A stretch of 60,000 bases of DNA. Origin: Nematostella vectensis. Taxonomy: Eukaryota > Cnidaria > Anthozoa > Actiniaria > Edwardsiidae. This document shows, in pieces, positions 23,201 through 38,200 of the stretch (position 1 is the stretch's first letter; each line of letters begins with the position of its first letter). Location of the stretch: positions 11,322,442 to 11,382,441 of the forward strand of contig NC_064045.1 of assembly GCF_932526225.1 (NCBI RefSeq). The letters are read 5' to 3'. A program made the translations under genes and the position numbers. A model generated the notes under the pieces. That model was not told where the DNA came from, searched no databases, and worked only from the letters and a program-made list of their open reading frames with translations.

Positions 23201-26200
23201 AAATATCAAATATAAGAATAATACGTATAAATTTATAAAACATTCCTCCGGCTACCTGGAACAACATGTTGAATCCAGTCATCTCTTTCCTGGAGGCTGT
23301 TAAGAGGACGCGTTCAATTTTACCGTCTTCTTCCTCAACCGCGAGCCATCTGTTGCAGATGAACCACATTCGTTTATCCGTCTGAAGGTCGCGCACGAGT
23401 ACACGGATAAGAAACCAAGAAGGATCGTCACCGCTATGGTCGTGCCAGATCTTAAGTTTATAGATGTCTCCTGGTAAAAAGGAATTGGCGCGATTTATTA
23501 GCATCACAATCACCATCACCATCACCGTCACCATCATTATCATCACTGTCACCATCTCCATCACTGTCACTGTCACCATCACCATCACCATCACTGTCAC
23601 CACCACCATCACCATCACTAGTATCACCACCAACCATCACCATCGCCATCGCCATCGCCATCGCCATCGCCATCGCCATCGCCATCGCCATCGCCATCGC
23701 CATCGCCATCGCCATCGCCATCGCCATCGCCATCGCCATCGCCATCGCCATCGCCATCGCCATCGCCATCGCCATCGCTTTCGCCACCGCCACCGCCACC
23801 GCCATCGCCATCGCCATCGCCATCGCCATCGCCATCGCCATCGCCATCGCCATCGCCATCGCCATCGCTTTCGCCTTCGCCACCACCATCGCCTTCGCCA
23901 TTACTATCACTACCACCATCACTACCACTACGTGGAAACACTATGTTTAACGGCCTAGTGAGAATGGGGATGCGTGTACTGCAACTGAACTATCTTTCTT
24001 CACAAACAATACCTTCAGGTTACACGGGGAAACAATACCTTCAGGTTAGACGGGGAAACAATACCTTCAGGTTACATGGGGAAACACCCCATACCCCAGG
24101 AAGGCCTATTGTGACCAAGCCTTTTCGATTGTAGCTCCTAAACTTTGGAATGAATTGCCATTTGAATTGAGAACAATACAATTTGTGACGCAAATTTGAA
24201 CCAAGACATGAATTCTGAAAAGTCTCCAGCAAAAACCAGAATTCATAGATCCGACGTGCGCACGAATATCCAATCAGAAAGCAGCAAATAGAAGCCAGCG
24301 AAGTGCAACCCAAATGTCCCACAAAAGTCCCACAAATTGTACAACATTTCGGGGAAAGCCGAATTTGCTGTTTTCGACTGACTTCTAACTACAAGTTTTA
24401 TCGGCAAACGTCAAGATTTACAGTAAAAATACAAACGACAGTCTCATTCTTATATGTAATTAAAGCAACCTAGGTGATATCAAACACAAGTTTAATGGTA
24501 GGACATACACTGCTCTTGTAAGAGGTTTGTTTGCTTTTTGTTTTTCGTTTCTTTGTAGTAAATTTTACGTGTTTTTCTACAATTTGATTCCCAACTCTAC
24601 ACTAAAAGCGGCCGGGCAAAGAAGACAGGGATAGCACTTTCTACGCCGACCGGAAAATGCTTATTTGCTTGTCCAGATTCGCAAAACAATATCTCAAACC
24701 AATCTTTTTCGGCGTCGATTGCCGACTTTTTGTGGGACATTTGTGGGACCACATGGCGCCATCTCTTTCCTGATTGGCTATTCGTGCGCGCGTGATTGAC
24801 ATGTCGGATCTATGAATTCGAGCCTTGACCACACCACTCAGGCCGCACGCGCTAACAAACTCATCCTCGGAAACCCAGGGGTATTTTCCTCTAGCGTTTC
24901 AATCGGGAGTAACACGTTAGAGGAAAATACCCCTGGGTTTCCGAGGATGTAACAAACTCTCTCAAACCGGACAAGGGCTTACCTAAGCTGCAAGGGACGG
25001 TAAGAAGAAAGCTGTCGATAGATCCGCGCTTGAACTTGATTCTCGTTGGGTCCGTCTCCTTGAGAACACGTGGTTGAGTCTCCCCACGTGACCCGGACAA
25101 AGTGATTGACACCTGAGAGGTGGTCCCTTGGCCGGTCTGGTACCCCGTATACAGCACGATTTCGTAACCGTAGGTGTCGCGCGGGTCATTCGAGGGAATA
25201 GGAGTAAGCCCGATCTGAAATACAAAAAATACCGAAGAGTTTGAACCTTACTAATATAAAAAATATATATAGTCATTTATACGATTATAAGAAATGATGA
25301 AAGTAAATGAAGTAGTGAATGAGCCACTGAGATTGGGAAACACAACATGGCGGAACCCCAAGTGTGTGTTCTGAAAGATATAAGTGCTGCCTTATTCTTA
25401 CACCCTTTTGATGTCACGGTTGTCTATACGTCTTTAAATTTCTGGTCGGTATAGGAAGGGTTGTTTTATCTTTTCACCCCTTCGATGTCACGTTTGTCTA
25501 AATGTCTGAAGCGGTCTGGTCGATATAGGAAGGGTTGCCTTATTTGTACACCTTTTTGAGATTCCGTTTTTCTAAACGTCTGAAACAATCTGGTCGATAT
25601 AGGAAAGGTTGCCTTATTCACTCACCTTCTTGAGGTCGCGCTTGTCTGCACGTCTGGCCGGGATAAGCAGGAGAAAGTAGAGTCCGATCGTAGTTAACAG
25701 GATAGCGGTGACAGTAAAGTTGCTGAGTAGATTCTCCAGCGTTATCTTACTCCAGTCGATCTTGTTGGGTGGGACGAAGAAATCAGACGCGAATGCAGTC
25801 AAGTGTGTACACAGGCAGTGGGTGTGGGTCGAGTTGGTGAGTGGGCCGACCTACACAAAATAGAGTGGAGATAATGTAACTATAGCGGAACCTGAGCGGG
25901 CCGACCTATACAAAATAGAGTGGAGATAATATAACTATAGCGGAACCTGAGCGGGCCGACCTACACAAAATAGAGTAGCTACACAAAATAGAGTGGAAAT
26001 AATATAGCTATAGTTGAACATGAGCGGGCCGACCTACACAAAATAGAGTAGAAATAATATAACAATAGTGGAACATCCAATAACAGACATCCATCAAGCG
26101 TGCATTTCTCTCCATTAAGCGGACACTACTTTCCAAATTCCCTATTTCAAATTCTTTAGCCAATCTTACCTTATAAACAGAAAACCTATAAAGCGAAAAC

Positions 26201-29200
26201 CTTACATATCATGGACATTCTTATTTAAGATTTGTAGGATAATCATTCTATAATGGGCCCATTCTGCCAAAATGCGTGCATCCATCAAGAGTGAATTTCC
26301 CGACACTATTTTCCAAATTCCCAATTTTATATTCTTTAGCCAATCTTACTCTATAAATAGAAAACCTATTAAGCGAAAACCTTACATATCACGGACATTC
26401 TTATTTGAGATTTAAAGGATATCCGTTATTTAATAAGCCCATTGTGCGTATTAACCTAGCAGGAGGGGCTGTACAGAGTACATAAGACCGAGGTCTGGAA
26501 TGTACGGCACGTGACCGCAGGCGGCTTGCGCAACACTTCAACAGTGGAGGGACACGTTGGGACCTGAGTGACAGCTAATAAGTAAAAAAAAAACTTACCC
26601 GGCACCCTTCGCGAACCCAAGTCCTGTTCTTCGCGTCCCAGAACTTACAATCGGAGGTATAGACGCACAGCGAGTAATTTACTTTCGGCACCGAAGAGTA
26701 GCCATCGAAACCGTTGCTAAGGTTCGTCTGCAAGAGAACCCAGTACTTCCCGGCAGCGGTGTGGTTACTAAGGTCGCTGGGATGTAAGACCATATATGGG
26801 TTGGTCAATCGACCGCGGTATTCTGTCCCGTTGGACGGCAAGGAATGGAATTCGTCTTCTTCTGTGGGCTCCTCGTCCTTCTTGAGCCAAACAGTCAAAC
26901 CAAGCCCTTCGGTTATGTTACCAACTGACGGACGGAGCTCTATGTTAATGGTGCTGTAATTGTCGGATATATCAAAGAAGTGGTACCGTTTGACCCCGTG
27001 ACTTAAGGAGTTGGAGGTACAGTTTATGGCGCCGAGTTTTTGAACCCAAATCTCCATCTCTTCGGTGAGGTTCGCGATTTCAATCCCTTTGACTTCAACA
27101 GTGGTCGTCCAACTGCGAAGGTTTAAGGCGCTGTCAGTCCCACTGTATGCAATGAATCCCAAAGCGTTGCCCTAAAAATAAAGGCGAATATATTTATTCG
27201 TTGCTAGCAAAAACTATTTGGTAAGCGAAGAGGTGTAGTGAGATCTAGTGAGAGTTTTCGGAAAGATTCCCCGAATAGATGGATTAAAACTGATAGAAAA
27301 TAAAAGGAGAGTGAAAAAAAAAACATTACAAAAGGTACATCGTCACATCACCCTCATAACCATCACACAGCACACTCTATACACTTTTGACAGCTTTAAA
27401 TGCAGTTCCATTTAATCTATTTGAGATGAACAGAGCATAAACGTGTATTTATCTGACAAATGAAAAGACATACAAATTGTGATGGTTTTTAACGTTGTTT
27501 TTCTATTTTACTTGCCTTAAAAAAAAAAGAACAACAGCAACAAATTCATCGTACAAGTACCCCTTGAAGAAAAAAGTCGCAACCACAATATGAACTGCAC
27601 CTTAACTGAAACCACAGAGTTGTCTGCAGTGTCGTTTAGTACGGTGTCCCGAATATTCGAAGGAAAAGAGCTCGCACAACTGTACAGTGGTAGCTCAAAT
27701 CCGCCCAGGTCTTGGACGAACACTTTGCTAACAGTGAACGATGCAACCTGACAATTAACTTGAAGTGGGAACTCGGTTGGCACGATAAGAGCAAAGAAGG
27801 CGTCTATGGCAAGCTCGAATTTGAAGATGATGCTATCTATTATTTGTTCCTCCTTTGAAGAAAAAAAAGGTGATTTTAGGATGCGTTCGATTTAAAGACG
27901 GGGTTTTGGCAATTTTGTGGTTAAGTTAAGGTGAAAGTGATGAAGCTGCTGATTATTATTGTGACGGATGTGACTATTTTTAGAAAGTGGTGATGATATT
28001 GATGATATAGATGATAAAGATAATTATGATAGATGTAATAAAAATTGTGTTTAAGATGATAACTATGAAGATGATGACGACAGTAATTATTATACGGGTA
28101 TGCGGATGATAATGTCAGCAACAACGGCAAAGAAGATAGCGAAGAAGATGGTGACGGTGACGCTGATCATAATGATGATTATAATGTTGCTCCTGTAATG
28201 TTGCTAATACTAATGGTATTAGTATTATTGATGAAAATGTCAAAGTGTGACGATGACACAGAAGAAGTAACAATTCTCATCTGAATTCTTAAAAGATCCG
28301 TCAAACCTTTTCTGTTTGATTTTGCAGGGCAGTGACGTTGCTCGAATAAATATTCCCAACTGATATTGCTAAGGCGTGAAGCAAATATGCAACTGCCTGG
28401 ACAGTAGATCTGGCAGCGTCCGCTGCTCTTGCAGGGTCTGTGGTCGATACCTGTCTTGCTAGATAAGACAGCACTTGGTCCATAGATTCTGCAAGTTGAG
28501 CCTAAAAGGTAAGAGGACAGTGCAGTCAAATCATATCCAAGGCAGACCTAAATAACCTAAGGGTAAAATTATGTTCGTCATTTTTTAAGCCTATATAACC
28601 TCTAAAACTAGACCTATCTACGCATCCTGATTGGCACATCTTAATTGTGTGAAGGAAATATTGGACATCATTTTGGGAGCTTATTGTAACACAAATCAAA
28701 TGTACTTCCTTAAACATTCTGATCACTTTGGTGAAGGGTATCACGTGGTACTGTTATTACACCACTTAACAGTAAAAATTAATAGAATATGAGATTGCGA
28801 AAATATCTTATTAAGGAGAGGAAAAAATAAAACAACCACTATCGAACCCCATTTTTCATGTCTCTGTAAATTTTAATCCAATTGAAATCAGTTTTTCTAT
28901 TCTTTAAAAATCGCTATAAATAAACCCTTACAGTACCCTAGCCAAAGCAAACGATTCCGCCGAAGAGCTCGTGTTAATAATCATTTGTGTTTGATCATTG
29001 TCTATTATAAAATAAGCAAAGATAACGATGGTATTAGTATTGAAAGGTATAAAACAGGGGCGTTCGCAGGATTTGACCAAAGTGCAGTCAAAGCATTCAG
29101 AAGGACGAGGGCCTGGATGAGGGCATGGCCCTTTATCCCCGTGAAGATCTCATAGCTCCCGCTTTTGGGTTGGAAATTGACGGCAATACGTCAGATTTTA

Positions 29201-32200
29201 TTACACGATCCTCTTTCATCCTCGATCTGAGATAGCAAGTCAGTCGTCGCATGGCACTGAACGATATAACAGTATGTTTGGAAATCATCTGTGGATTTTT
29301 ATGCGCTGCGTACTCCCTTGTAAAAGGAACACTTTTCTTAGTATTGTTTTATGAAAGAGCCTCGCCTTTGATTTGAGGCTGAGTGGGGCCTGTTCCTTGA
29401 GCATAGCGGTTACACACGCAGACACTGTCTCTGTGGCATCCACCGAGAAGATTTGCACTGTCGGTAAAACTGCAGCCATGCGGTCCAGAATCTACCAGAG
29501 AAGATTTCAATAACAAAATAGACATTTTTTAATGTTAAAACATTTCACACACTAGAACTCGAATAAACGGAACATAATTAGATTAGGAGTATGGAGCTTT
29601 TATTTGAACTGCAAAAATTTTTATAGGATATTTGACATCATTCAGGCATTGTCTAGTATTGGTCGAGAAGCCCATCCCGACTATTCAACAGGATTTTTTT
29701 GGTGATTTGTCGCTGTTTTGGTTAAACTTCATTTATGTATGTCGGGACATGAATCTTATTTTGAGTCAAAGTAGCACGGAAGTAGTTTACGTCTGACAAT
29801 TCTGTCCTCTCATATTTTAGAAAAAGAGATTCGGTTTGGTCGCGTAACTTTTGATACAGCAAAATGATATAATCTTTAATCTACTAATAAATCGATGATA
29901 TTGTACACAGAATAGGGAGGAGGGAAATTCCGAGAAAAATACACAAACAGGCATATTACTTGTACTCACAATTGCAGTCCTGTTCTTTCGTTCGTTTTGC
30001 TTGGCAATGAGCTGACTCAACAATGCTATTTGTGCCAGGAAAGGATCCGCCTCCTCTGCCGGTACGGGCGTCGGCATAGCGGACAGAGCGAGCTCCACAT
30101 CTCGAAGAAGCGAGGTGTAGTTGGACAAATCTGCACTACAATCTCTCGCTATTTTTCTTAGAATATCGGTATTCCACGTGATGAACGCCAAGAGTTTCTA
30201 AGAAGTAAAAGAAGGGTGTCAGAAGCCACGACGAGCAACGTAAGTGGAAATATGTCATGGGTTTATTATTTACTTTCTGATTTTTCTAGTATCTATTCAA
30301 TAGAGTATATAATTTTGGCAACCGCTCCGCTGTTCCATCTACCAATAACACATGGTATTAGTCCCTAGTTCGTTAGATAATCAATGGCGGCAATAATTTT
30401 TAAACAGATTTCACACCACGTTTTCACATTTTAAGGGTCACTTGGTTTCCAAACTTACAAAAATCTAATTTTAGTGTATAAACTGGAATAACATGAATGT
30501 TGTACAATGAAGTGCTTTTTTTGAGAACTAGCTGGTGTTTCCCAACTTTGGACTTAACTGTACTGTACGTTTTTGCGACTGTTAGCTACCTCAAAACTGT
30601 CCTCCATCTGCAAGGTCACCATCATTCCATTGACTTGAGTTTCATTGTCCAGTTTGTCCAAGAATTCATCAATCGAGAATCCTGGTACTGGAAGAACCTG
30701 GAAAACGTTGAATGACATCATTGACAATTCAACGTAAATTGCCAGCACTTCAGGCAGGTGGCAGGCAAAAGGAGGTAACATGAGGGTTATGGTTTGGGCC
30801 AGGCAGGTTAAACTTAGGGGGATAAGTAGTAAGTAGGAAGGTAGTTAGTTGCTGGTACATACAGTCGATTGACAAAAGGTTGTCGTCAACCGGCTTCGCG
30901 AATACCCGACAAGCCCGCATGTAAGCACGGCTAAAAACCACTGAAGCGCCTAGCTGCATATAATAGCCAACGCCTTACTTCAGTCTTACCGTATACGCGA
31001 TGGCTAATATATGCAGCTAGGTGCTTCAGTGGTTTTTACCCATGCTTACATGCGGGCTTGTCGCGTAGCCGCGAAGCCGGTTGACGACAACTTTTTGTCA
31101 ATAGACTGTATGCAGGTACCATTGCCGTAGCAGGCCTTGAAATATTGGGGGGGAGGTGCACAATACAGAAAGATTAAGAAAACATTGGGGGGCACAGCCA
31201 CACCCCTATTGGTCATTACCTTATAATTTTTAAAAATATTGGGGGGGAGAGGGAAGGAACGTGAGGACCTGGGGTACACCGTAAAACATAAGGAGTAGGG
31301 TGAGAGATATCATCCAACAAAAAGTAGACATATTTTAATATGTCTACATTTAAAAAAAATGTACCTTGACAGAGAACGAAGAGCGTGTCTGGCCACCAAG
31401 TTTATCCGTGAGAACACATATAACCTCAACATTATAGTCAAGCGCCTCCTCTCCCACGGGCAGGCGTACTCCCCCTGAACACTCGTCTCGCGAACCCAGT
31501 ACCGTCAGTGTTGGCACGCTCGATGGGGAGAGCTTGTAGTAGTATGAATGTGAAACATCTGGCAAAGGACACAGATACACCTATTTCAATTAAGGTTGCA
31601 CCCGCGAATCAATGTATCGTAGCCCGCAGTTGTTTATGGGTAAAGTATGGTTGAATTATTGAATCGTGGTCTCTGAACGCCATGTGAACATAAACGAGAA
31701 TCCTAAAGCTTTGTAAACAAGTTTTTGTTTTTATTATCGCTTATTTAATTATAAATTTGATACCCATGAAGCACTTCGGGTTACAACACACGGATTCTCC
31801 GAGAGCAACCTTATTTAAAACAGGTGTATACATGTCTGAGACTATTACCGGCGATGCTTCTATCGTGTATGATATGTCATAGCACATAGCATCATGCTCA
31901 CAAACTGCTTCACACAAGAAACTATTAGCAAACAGAGCAAAACAAATAAGAAAGGCCCGGGACAGAAAAAAATATATTTTCTTGTAAATCGTAACAGGCT
32001 TAAAAGCACCCAGGGCCAGGTTCCTAGAAAGCAGGTTAACGCTAACCCAGAGATGAATGTCCTTTTTAACCAATCAAATGTCAAGCCAGTATACCAAGAT
32101 TAAGTCTCTTACCTGTAGTGTCATCCATATCTAGCCACCCTTCAGAACAGAAGCTGAACACCTGATTCGCGGGCTGTATGGGCGTGTCCGTCCCACACGT

Positions 32201-35200
32201 GCCGTTCCGTGGGGGCAAATGCACCCTGAAGTCGTAATATGTCGTTCCTGGTGCGCCACGGGATGCGGTGGTTATCGTCTACGAAAAGAGTAAAATGTAC
32301 ATAGTGATGATATCTTCTGGGTTCACACATTTGAAAATGCATATGGTCGCCCCAGTCAAATATTACGCGGACGCCTTACCTTGGCTCTATACAACTTTCC
32401 ACCCTCCAGATATTCGGGTGGTAGTACCAAGAAGGGGCCGATAACCGGTGATATGGCCCGATACGCAAGATCGTTTAACTCTTGCCAGGTGCCATTCTCG
32501 TTTTTGTACAGGCTCCAGTTGATGATAAGGTTTGGGTCAGTAGGGTCATGTGGTAGGCACTTGGCCTCAAACACAACTTTTGAGGAGCGGAGTACAGCCC
32601 GGAAAAGGGTTTTACGAATCAGTCTGAAACGCAATAGGAATAGTAATACATTAAGTGCTTTTCTATTTAAAAAAAACACACAGACAAAACAACACTACAG
32701 GCCCGCACCCAGGCGGTGCAGAGGATATAAATACGAATACAAAAACAACAGGAGCCGCACCCCCCCTCCTCCACAACGGCCGAAAGTCCACTTCCGGTTC
32801 GCATAAACGTGCTATTTGTAGACTTATAATATACATGGCAAAATTTCTCGATTCTGATTGGATTAGAGCAGTGCAGTTTTCATGTAATTCCGTGCTGAAA
32901 TAAGGTAATTCAGTGCAGTATCACTGGACGCTGATTGGTTTACAAACAATTTGAACCAATAAAATCATGGTAAAACAGCGCGCGCTCTTGTCAAAACTGA
33001 CATCGAAATCCTACGATTTTCATCTCATTTCTCGCTCTTTCTTTCTAATGTTTGAATTGCTTTGATCAGAAAAGAGTATTATAAGAAAAGACTAATTTTT
33101 GTTGTTTAGTTGTTCTAAACAATGAACTAAAATGATTGCCTAATTGTGGCATCAAAAAGCATGTTAAAAACAGCATTTTCCGCTAGAAACATTGACTGTT
33201 TTCTTTCCTATTGAAATTTGTATAACGTTTCTACAACGATCATACAATCGTATTTAGTAAGAACAAATCACAAATAAATGCCATCGCGTTTTACGCGCCT
33301 GACTTTTTGTCAACAAATAATGTGTCTATGTCTTTAAAATTTTGCCATTTATATTATAAAAAGGTAATCATACGATTTTTCGTTCATTTGGAAATAATTT
33401 CCACTTGTGAGTCTTTCAAAAGGTGAAATTTGAGCTTTTGAAAATCTCATTCGTGCAATAATTATACAAAACTATGAAGCATAAGCCAATTCGATCAAAA
33501 ACTGCATTATAGATCTGTCTGGGTATGTCATAAATCTTTTTTTTCCAGAAAACTAACGTCCCCCCACTCCCCTGAAAAATTAGGTCCACTTTTTTGGATT
33601 TCGCACCCCCGAAGAAAAATCCTGGGTACGAAGTCTGCATCAACGTACTAGTATCACATTGCTTACATGATAGCACAGTGTGGACGATCTGTCTCAACAG
33701 CATGCAGCCTAACGTCAAAATGTCCCCTGCTTTGACCCTTTGCACAGTAGTATCTGAACACGTAGGTCGTGTTGGTTTTCAGAGTGCCAGGAGGGATCGT
33801 GATTTGGGTAGTGTTAGAGGGCAGTCGTCCTGGGCCCTTCCCAAAACAGCCCCCACTAGATCCTGCAGCCACAGCTTCGTCGTCACCATCATCCGGGAAA
33901 GTGTAATTCTCTGCTTCCGTTTTACAGTAAAATTGAAGCGTAAAGTTCTGCGTGAAGAGAGACGGGTCGACGTCTGGGTCGTAAGAGAGAGCTCCGTTTA
34001 AGATCGTGCTCTTGTTGACCGGATATTCCCATCCATTTCCCCCTAGAACGAAGCACTGCAGAGGGGAAGGAGCTATTTTTATACACGCACATATAGCCGA
34101 GTCCACCAGCCAAAGATTAAGGGAGACATTAAGACAAGCGTGGTAATAACCGTAACTCAAGGCGCCTGCAGGGATCTCCATTGTCGCGCGATCAGAAACT
34201 GTGCCATCAGGAAGTGCGTAATACCGAAAGCTCGAGATATTATCTGGGGTTTCTGATGTCATTAATGTCCAAGCGAATGTCGTTGTTCGCGAATCGAGAC
34301 AATCGATGCTGTTTTTACTCGCAATGTTTATTTTGTAGGATTTAGGAAATACACGAGCGACTTTGCAGCTGGCGCTGATTGCGGGAATGCTGAGTTTAGG
34401 AAACTTACAAGCATGCGCTAGGACGATGACGTATTTCCAGTCCCTTACGACAGATACGGTATTCTTACAAGTCACTTTGCTGAGATAATAATGCACTTGC
34501 CAGAACTGAAACTCCCATGACGAATTGGTATCTCGTCTTTGGGAGAAAACTGTGACGTCGCTTGTCAAGTTGGTCCATACAGGGTCACATGCTGTTTCTA
34601 CAGAGTCTTTGAAGAGGAAGTAAGTGTTATTTGTAATGTCAACGAGGCAGCAGGAATTGTAGCCGATTTGTACCAAGCTGACGTCCAGCCTGGTTTGGGT
34701 TGTCCATTTGGTCGGGCCATCATTTGTCAGCTGAACTCCAATGTTCACTTCCATGACGGTGACAGTAAAGTTAACCCACATTTCGTTAAGAGTATTCTTC
34801 GCGCGAACCTTAATGTAGTATGTCCCTCTTTCTGAAAACTTCTTCTTGATCGAAGTATCTGTGGTAACGTTCTGTGTACCATCGCCAAAGTAGAAACTGT
34901 AGGTAACATAGGAGCCGTCTGTGATGGATGTTCCAATCAGGATGGGGTACTCCAGGGGAAATGTGTCCAAAGCAGGGCCACGCCCCCTCGCCCCAAATCC
35001 TACGTCACCGGCCGTGTGGTAGGCCGTCGCGGTGAGCCCTTTGATCAATCGCTGAACCTCAACAGTGGTATTAAGGACCATTGAGCTCACAGCGTTGGAC
35101 AAATTCACTTGGATCCAGTAAATCCCAGGAATGGAGATGCTATGCTGGACCATGCGATTGCAGCCATCCCCGAAATGCAATAGTGTGGAAAACATGTTGA

Positions 35201-38200
35201 TGGCGACTAAAGAGTCTATTTGCCCGTACACCATAGCGATGGTCGCATTGGTTGGGCAAGCCGTACCAACCGAGACATTGAATAAATAGTCGATTGTTCC
35301 TGTTGGTATTATTTGAGGAGAGTTGGTGGTTAATGTTACACCCTGGACAGGGTTTTGCACAAACATATAGCATTTGCCCAAGAAACTCCCCAAAGGATTC
35401 GACGCCATTGCTTCAACAAGAAAGGTTCCATTACTACGGTAGATGTATGTAACATTGTGACCGTTTAAAGCGAACGAGTCTCTGCTTAGTTCTTGTGTTA
35501 GATTATTCCCATCCAAGAAATCCCAGAACATCGTTACTCTAGATCCCGTATCAGCGGAAGCGAACATCTCGACTTCAGAGTGTGTTTCCACATAAGGCTT
35601 AGGACAGGTTAGGCAGTAATTAGTGATTGGTCTCTCGATATACACCAATGATTGAATTCTGTCCTCCGAGATTTCGTTGATAGCAAACATCGTTGCCTGA
35701 GCGACTCCAATGTCAGGAAAATATGCTGCATCAATTACAAAGTTACCACCCAGACCGCCCGGTGTGAAAGTCAACGTGGGGTATACAACGTCACCCAGGG
35801 CTCCATTGACAAGATTCCCAAATGAGACGTTGTACGTTACGTTTGTACCTCGAACAATGTTGAATGTCCCTTGAAGCTGTGTCCCCACTTCGTGTCCAGA
35901 TGGGACAATAAACTGAAGATCAGTAATAGGGTGAAAAACATGACATATGGAGCTTCTCGTCCCTGTATAGAGCCTGTTGACACACTCTACGCTCAGTGTG
36001 TAAAACCCTGTACTTGTGTAGTTATGAGATACGTATTGACCAAGAGTCCAAAACGTGCTGGCATTTGCTTCAACTTGGCCATCTCCCCAATTGTAATCAC
36101 AAAGGTAGTCATTCCCAGACGAGATGTTCATCATGACATTGCTTGGCGTAGAGAAGTTTGCATTGATGCAATCCAACGACGTTATATTGATTGGGAATAC
36201 TGGCTTGTGCACTTGAAAAGGTACGGAACAATTATCGACACTTACGTTATTGTACACAGTAATATTTGCCGTGTACCATGCCCATATTTCATACGAAGCC
36301 TGTGCGCTGAAGTTCCTGGTCGATATGACGTCGTATCCTAGGCTGTAGTTTGTTCTTGTGTTTGTGCCTTGTGAGATGGTTATCGTGAATGTTATTGTCT
36401 CGTTCACTTCGATGTCTCGATTCGGGTGGACGACACCACACACTAACCCTAGGATAACCTTCTCAACAATGAGCAAAGTGGAACTGAATGCTGAGCTGAC
36501 TGGGTTGTAGCAGGTTATATTTGTCCAATGTTCGCCTATTGCTGGAAATGTCCTGGGAGTATGGAGCAGCTCGGTTCCATTTACAAAGTCTTTCGTAAGC
36601 TGTCCAAAGAATCCATCAGTTATAGATATATTACAGACCACATCCATACCATTACTAACAAAAAAAGTGATATTGGTTGTGTCACCGAGTTTGGTGGGTG
36701 AAACGTCGACGAACCGAACTAGTTCAACAGGCAGAAAAACCCGAATAAAACACAGCTCCGATACATATCCAAGAATATTCCCAGCAATCAATAGCACGCT
36801 GGTGTTTCCCAATGATGTATATGTCACTGGGAACGTAAAATTTTCCAAGACTCGTTCCTGGAAGAGCGTCACTGCTGAGTCATTGTTGATGTAAGCAACG
36901 TGAGATACGTTATATCCCGGATGTGAAAGCACGGTAATGTTGATTGTCTTATTGAACGTAGCTATGCGATCGTAAACCCAGGTCACATTTTGAACTCTTT
37001 CTGTCACTGTTATATAGGTCTGGTTCTGGACAGATGACGCGTCATTAAAAACCCTGGCTTTGAGCAGATACACCCCTGACGTTAGATTCAGATCAAGGCT
37101 AATCTTTGATGGGATGACGTATGTGGCAGTCACGTGGGGTAGCTGAGCCGCTGTGAAGAAGTCAGCGCCAACCGCGAACCTCTCTCCTTTTTCAAGTGTC
37201 TTGTTCGGGCAGAGTTTCGCTACGATGCTTGAGGTGAATGACGATATCTGGTGAGATATTTAGAGATTATCGTTGGTATGTGACGTCTTTGTTTTATTTA
37301 AAGCAAAATAAAATACCACGAAAAATATTAAAATATCAACTATTCAACCATATTACACTTTACTTTTAGTGGGTTAACATTTCAACCTTGTACACGTTCT
37401 CCAGGAAATAACCTCCGGGATGTACAATTCAAGGGGTAAAAACTGACCCTTCCAGACTCGACAATTTGTAGCTTATGAAGGTACACCCTCCCTGGTAATG
37501 TTTTGTTGCTAAAATGACACGTACATTTGAAATATAGCATATATGGCAAAAGCGCGCAACCTTGAATGAAGCGTATGAAACGCAGCGTTACAACAACTTA
37601 ACGACAGAAGTCGAATAGTAAGCCCCTTTTCTCGTATGGTATTATTTCATGTGATATATTTCTCGTATGATATTATGTCATGTGACGTATTTCTCGTATG
37701 GTATTATGTCATGTGATATATTTCTCGTATGGTATTATGTCATGTGATATATGTCTCGTATGGTATCATGTCATGTGATATATGTCTCGAATAATATTAT
37801 GTCATGTGATATATGTCTCGTATGATATTATGTCATGTGATATATTTCTCGTATGGTATTATGTGATGTGATATATGTCTCGTATGGTATTATGTCATGT
37901 AATATGTCTCGTATGGTATTATGTCATGTGATATATTTCTCGTATGGTATTATGTCATGTGATATATGTCTCGTATGGTATTATGTCATGTGATATATGT
38001 CTCGTATGGTATTATGTCATGTGATATGTCTCGTATGGTATTATGTCATGTGATATATGTCTCGTATGGTATTATGTCATGTGACATATTTCTCGTATGG
38101 TATTATGTCATGTGATATGTCTCGTATGGTATTATGTCATGCGATATATGTCTCGTATGATATTATGTCATGTGATATATTTCTCGTATGGTATTATGTG

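Larger units (their letters stand above)
27172..29332 (-). other. Introns around exons 19 and 20
   Basis: Mostly AT-rich unique sequence; a degenerate GATGAT-rich tract at about 27940-28260. No other genes seen. Confidence 0.5.

Noticed and set aside
23458-23958. Open frames encoding His-Arg, Met-Ala or Gly-Asp runs on both strands
   Set aside because: Artefacts of a stop-free hexamer repeat in an intron.
37131-37133. Met near the start of the giant exon as a gene start
   Set aside because: The frame continues upstream to an acceptor at 37248 in phase with exon 11, so this is internal.
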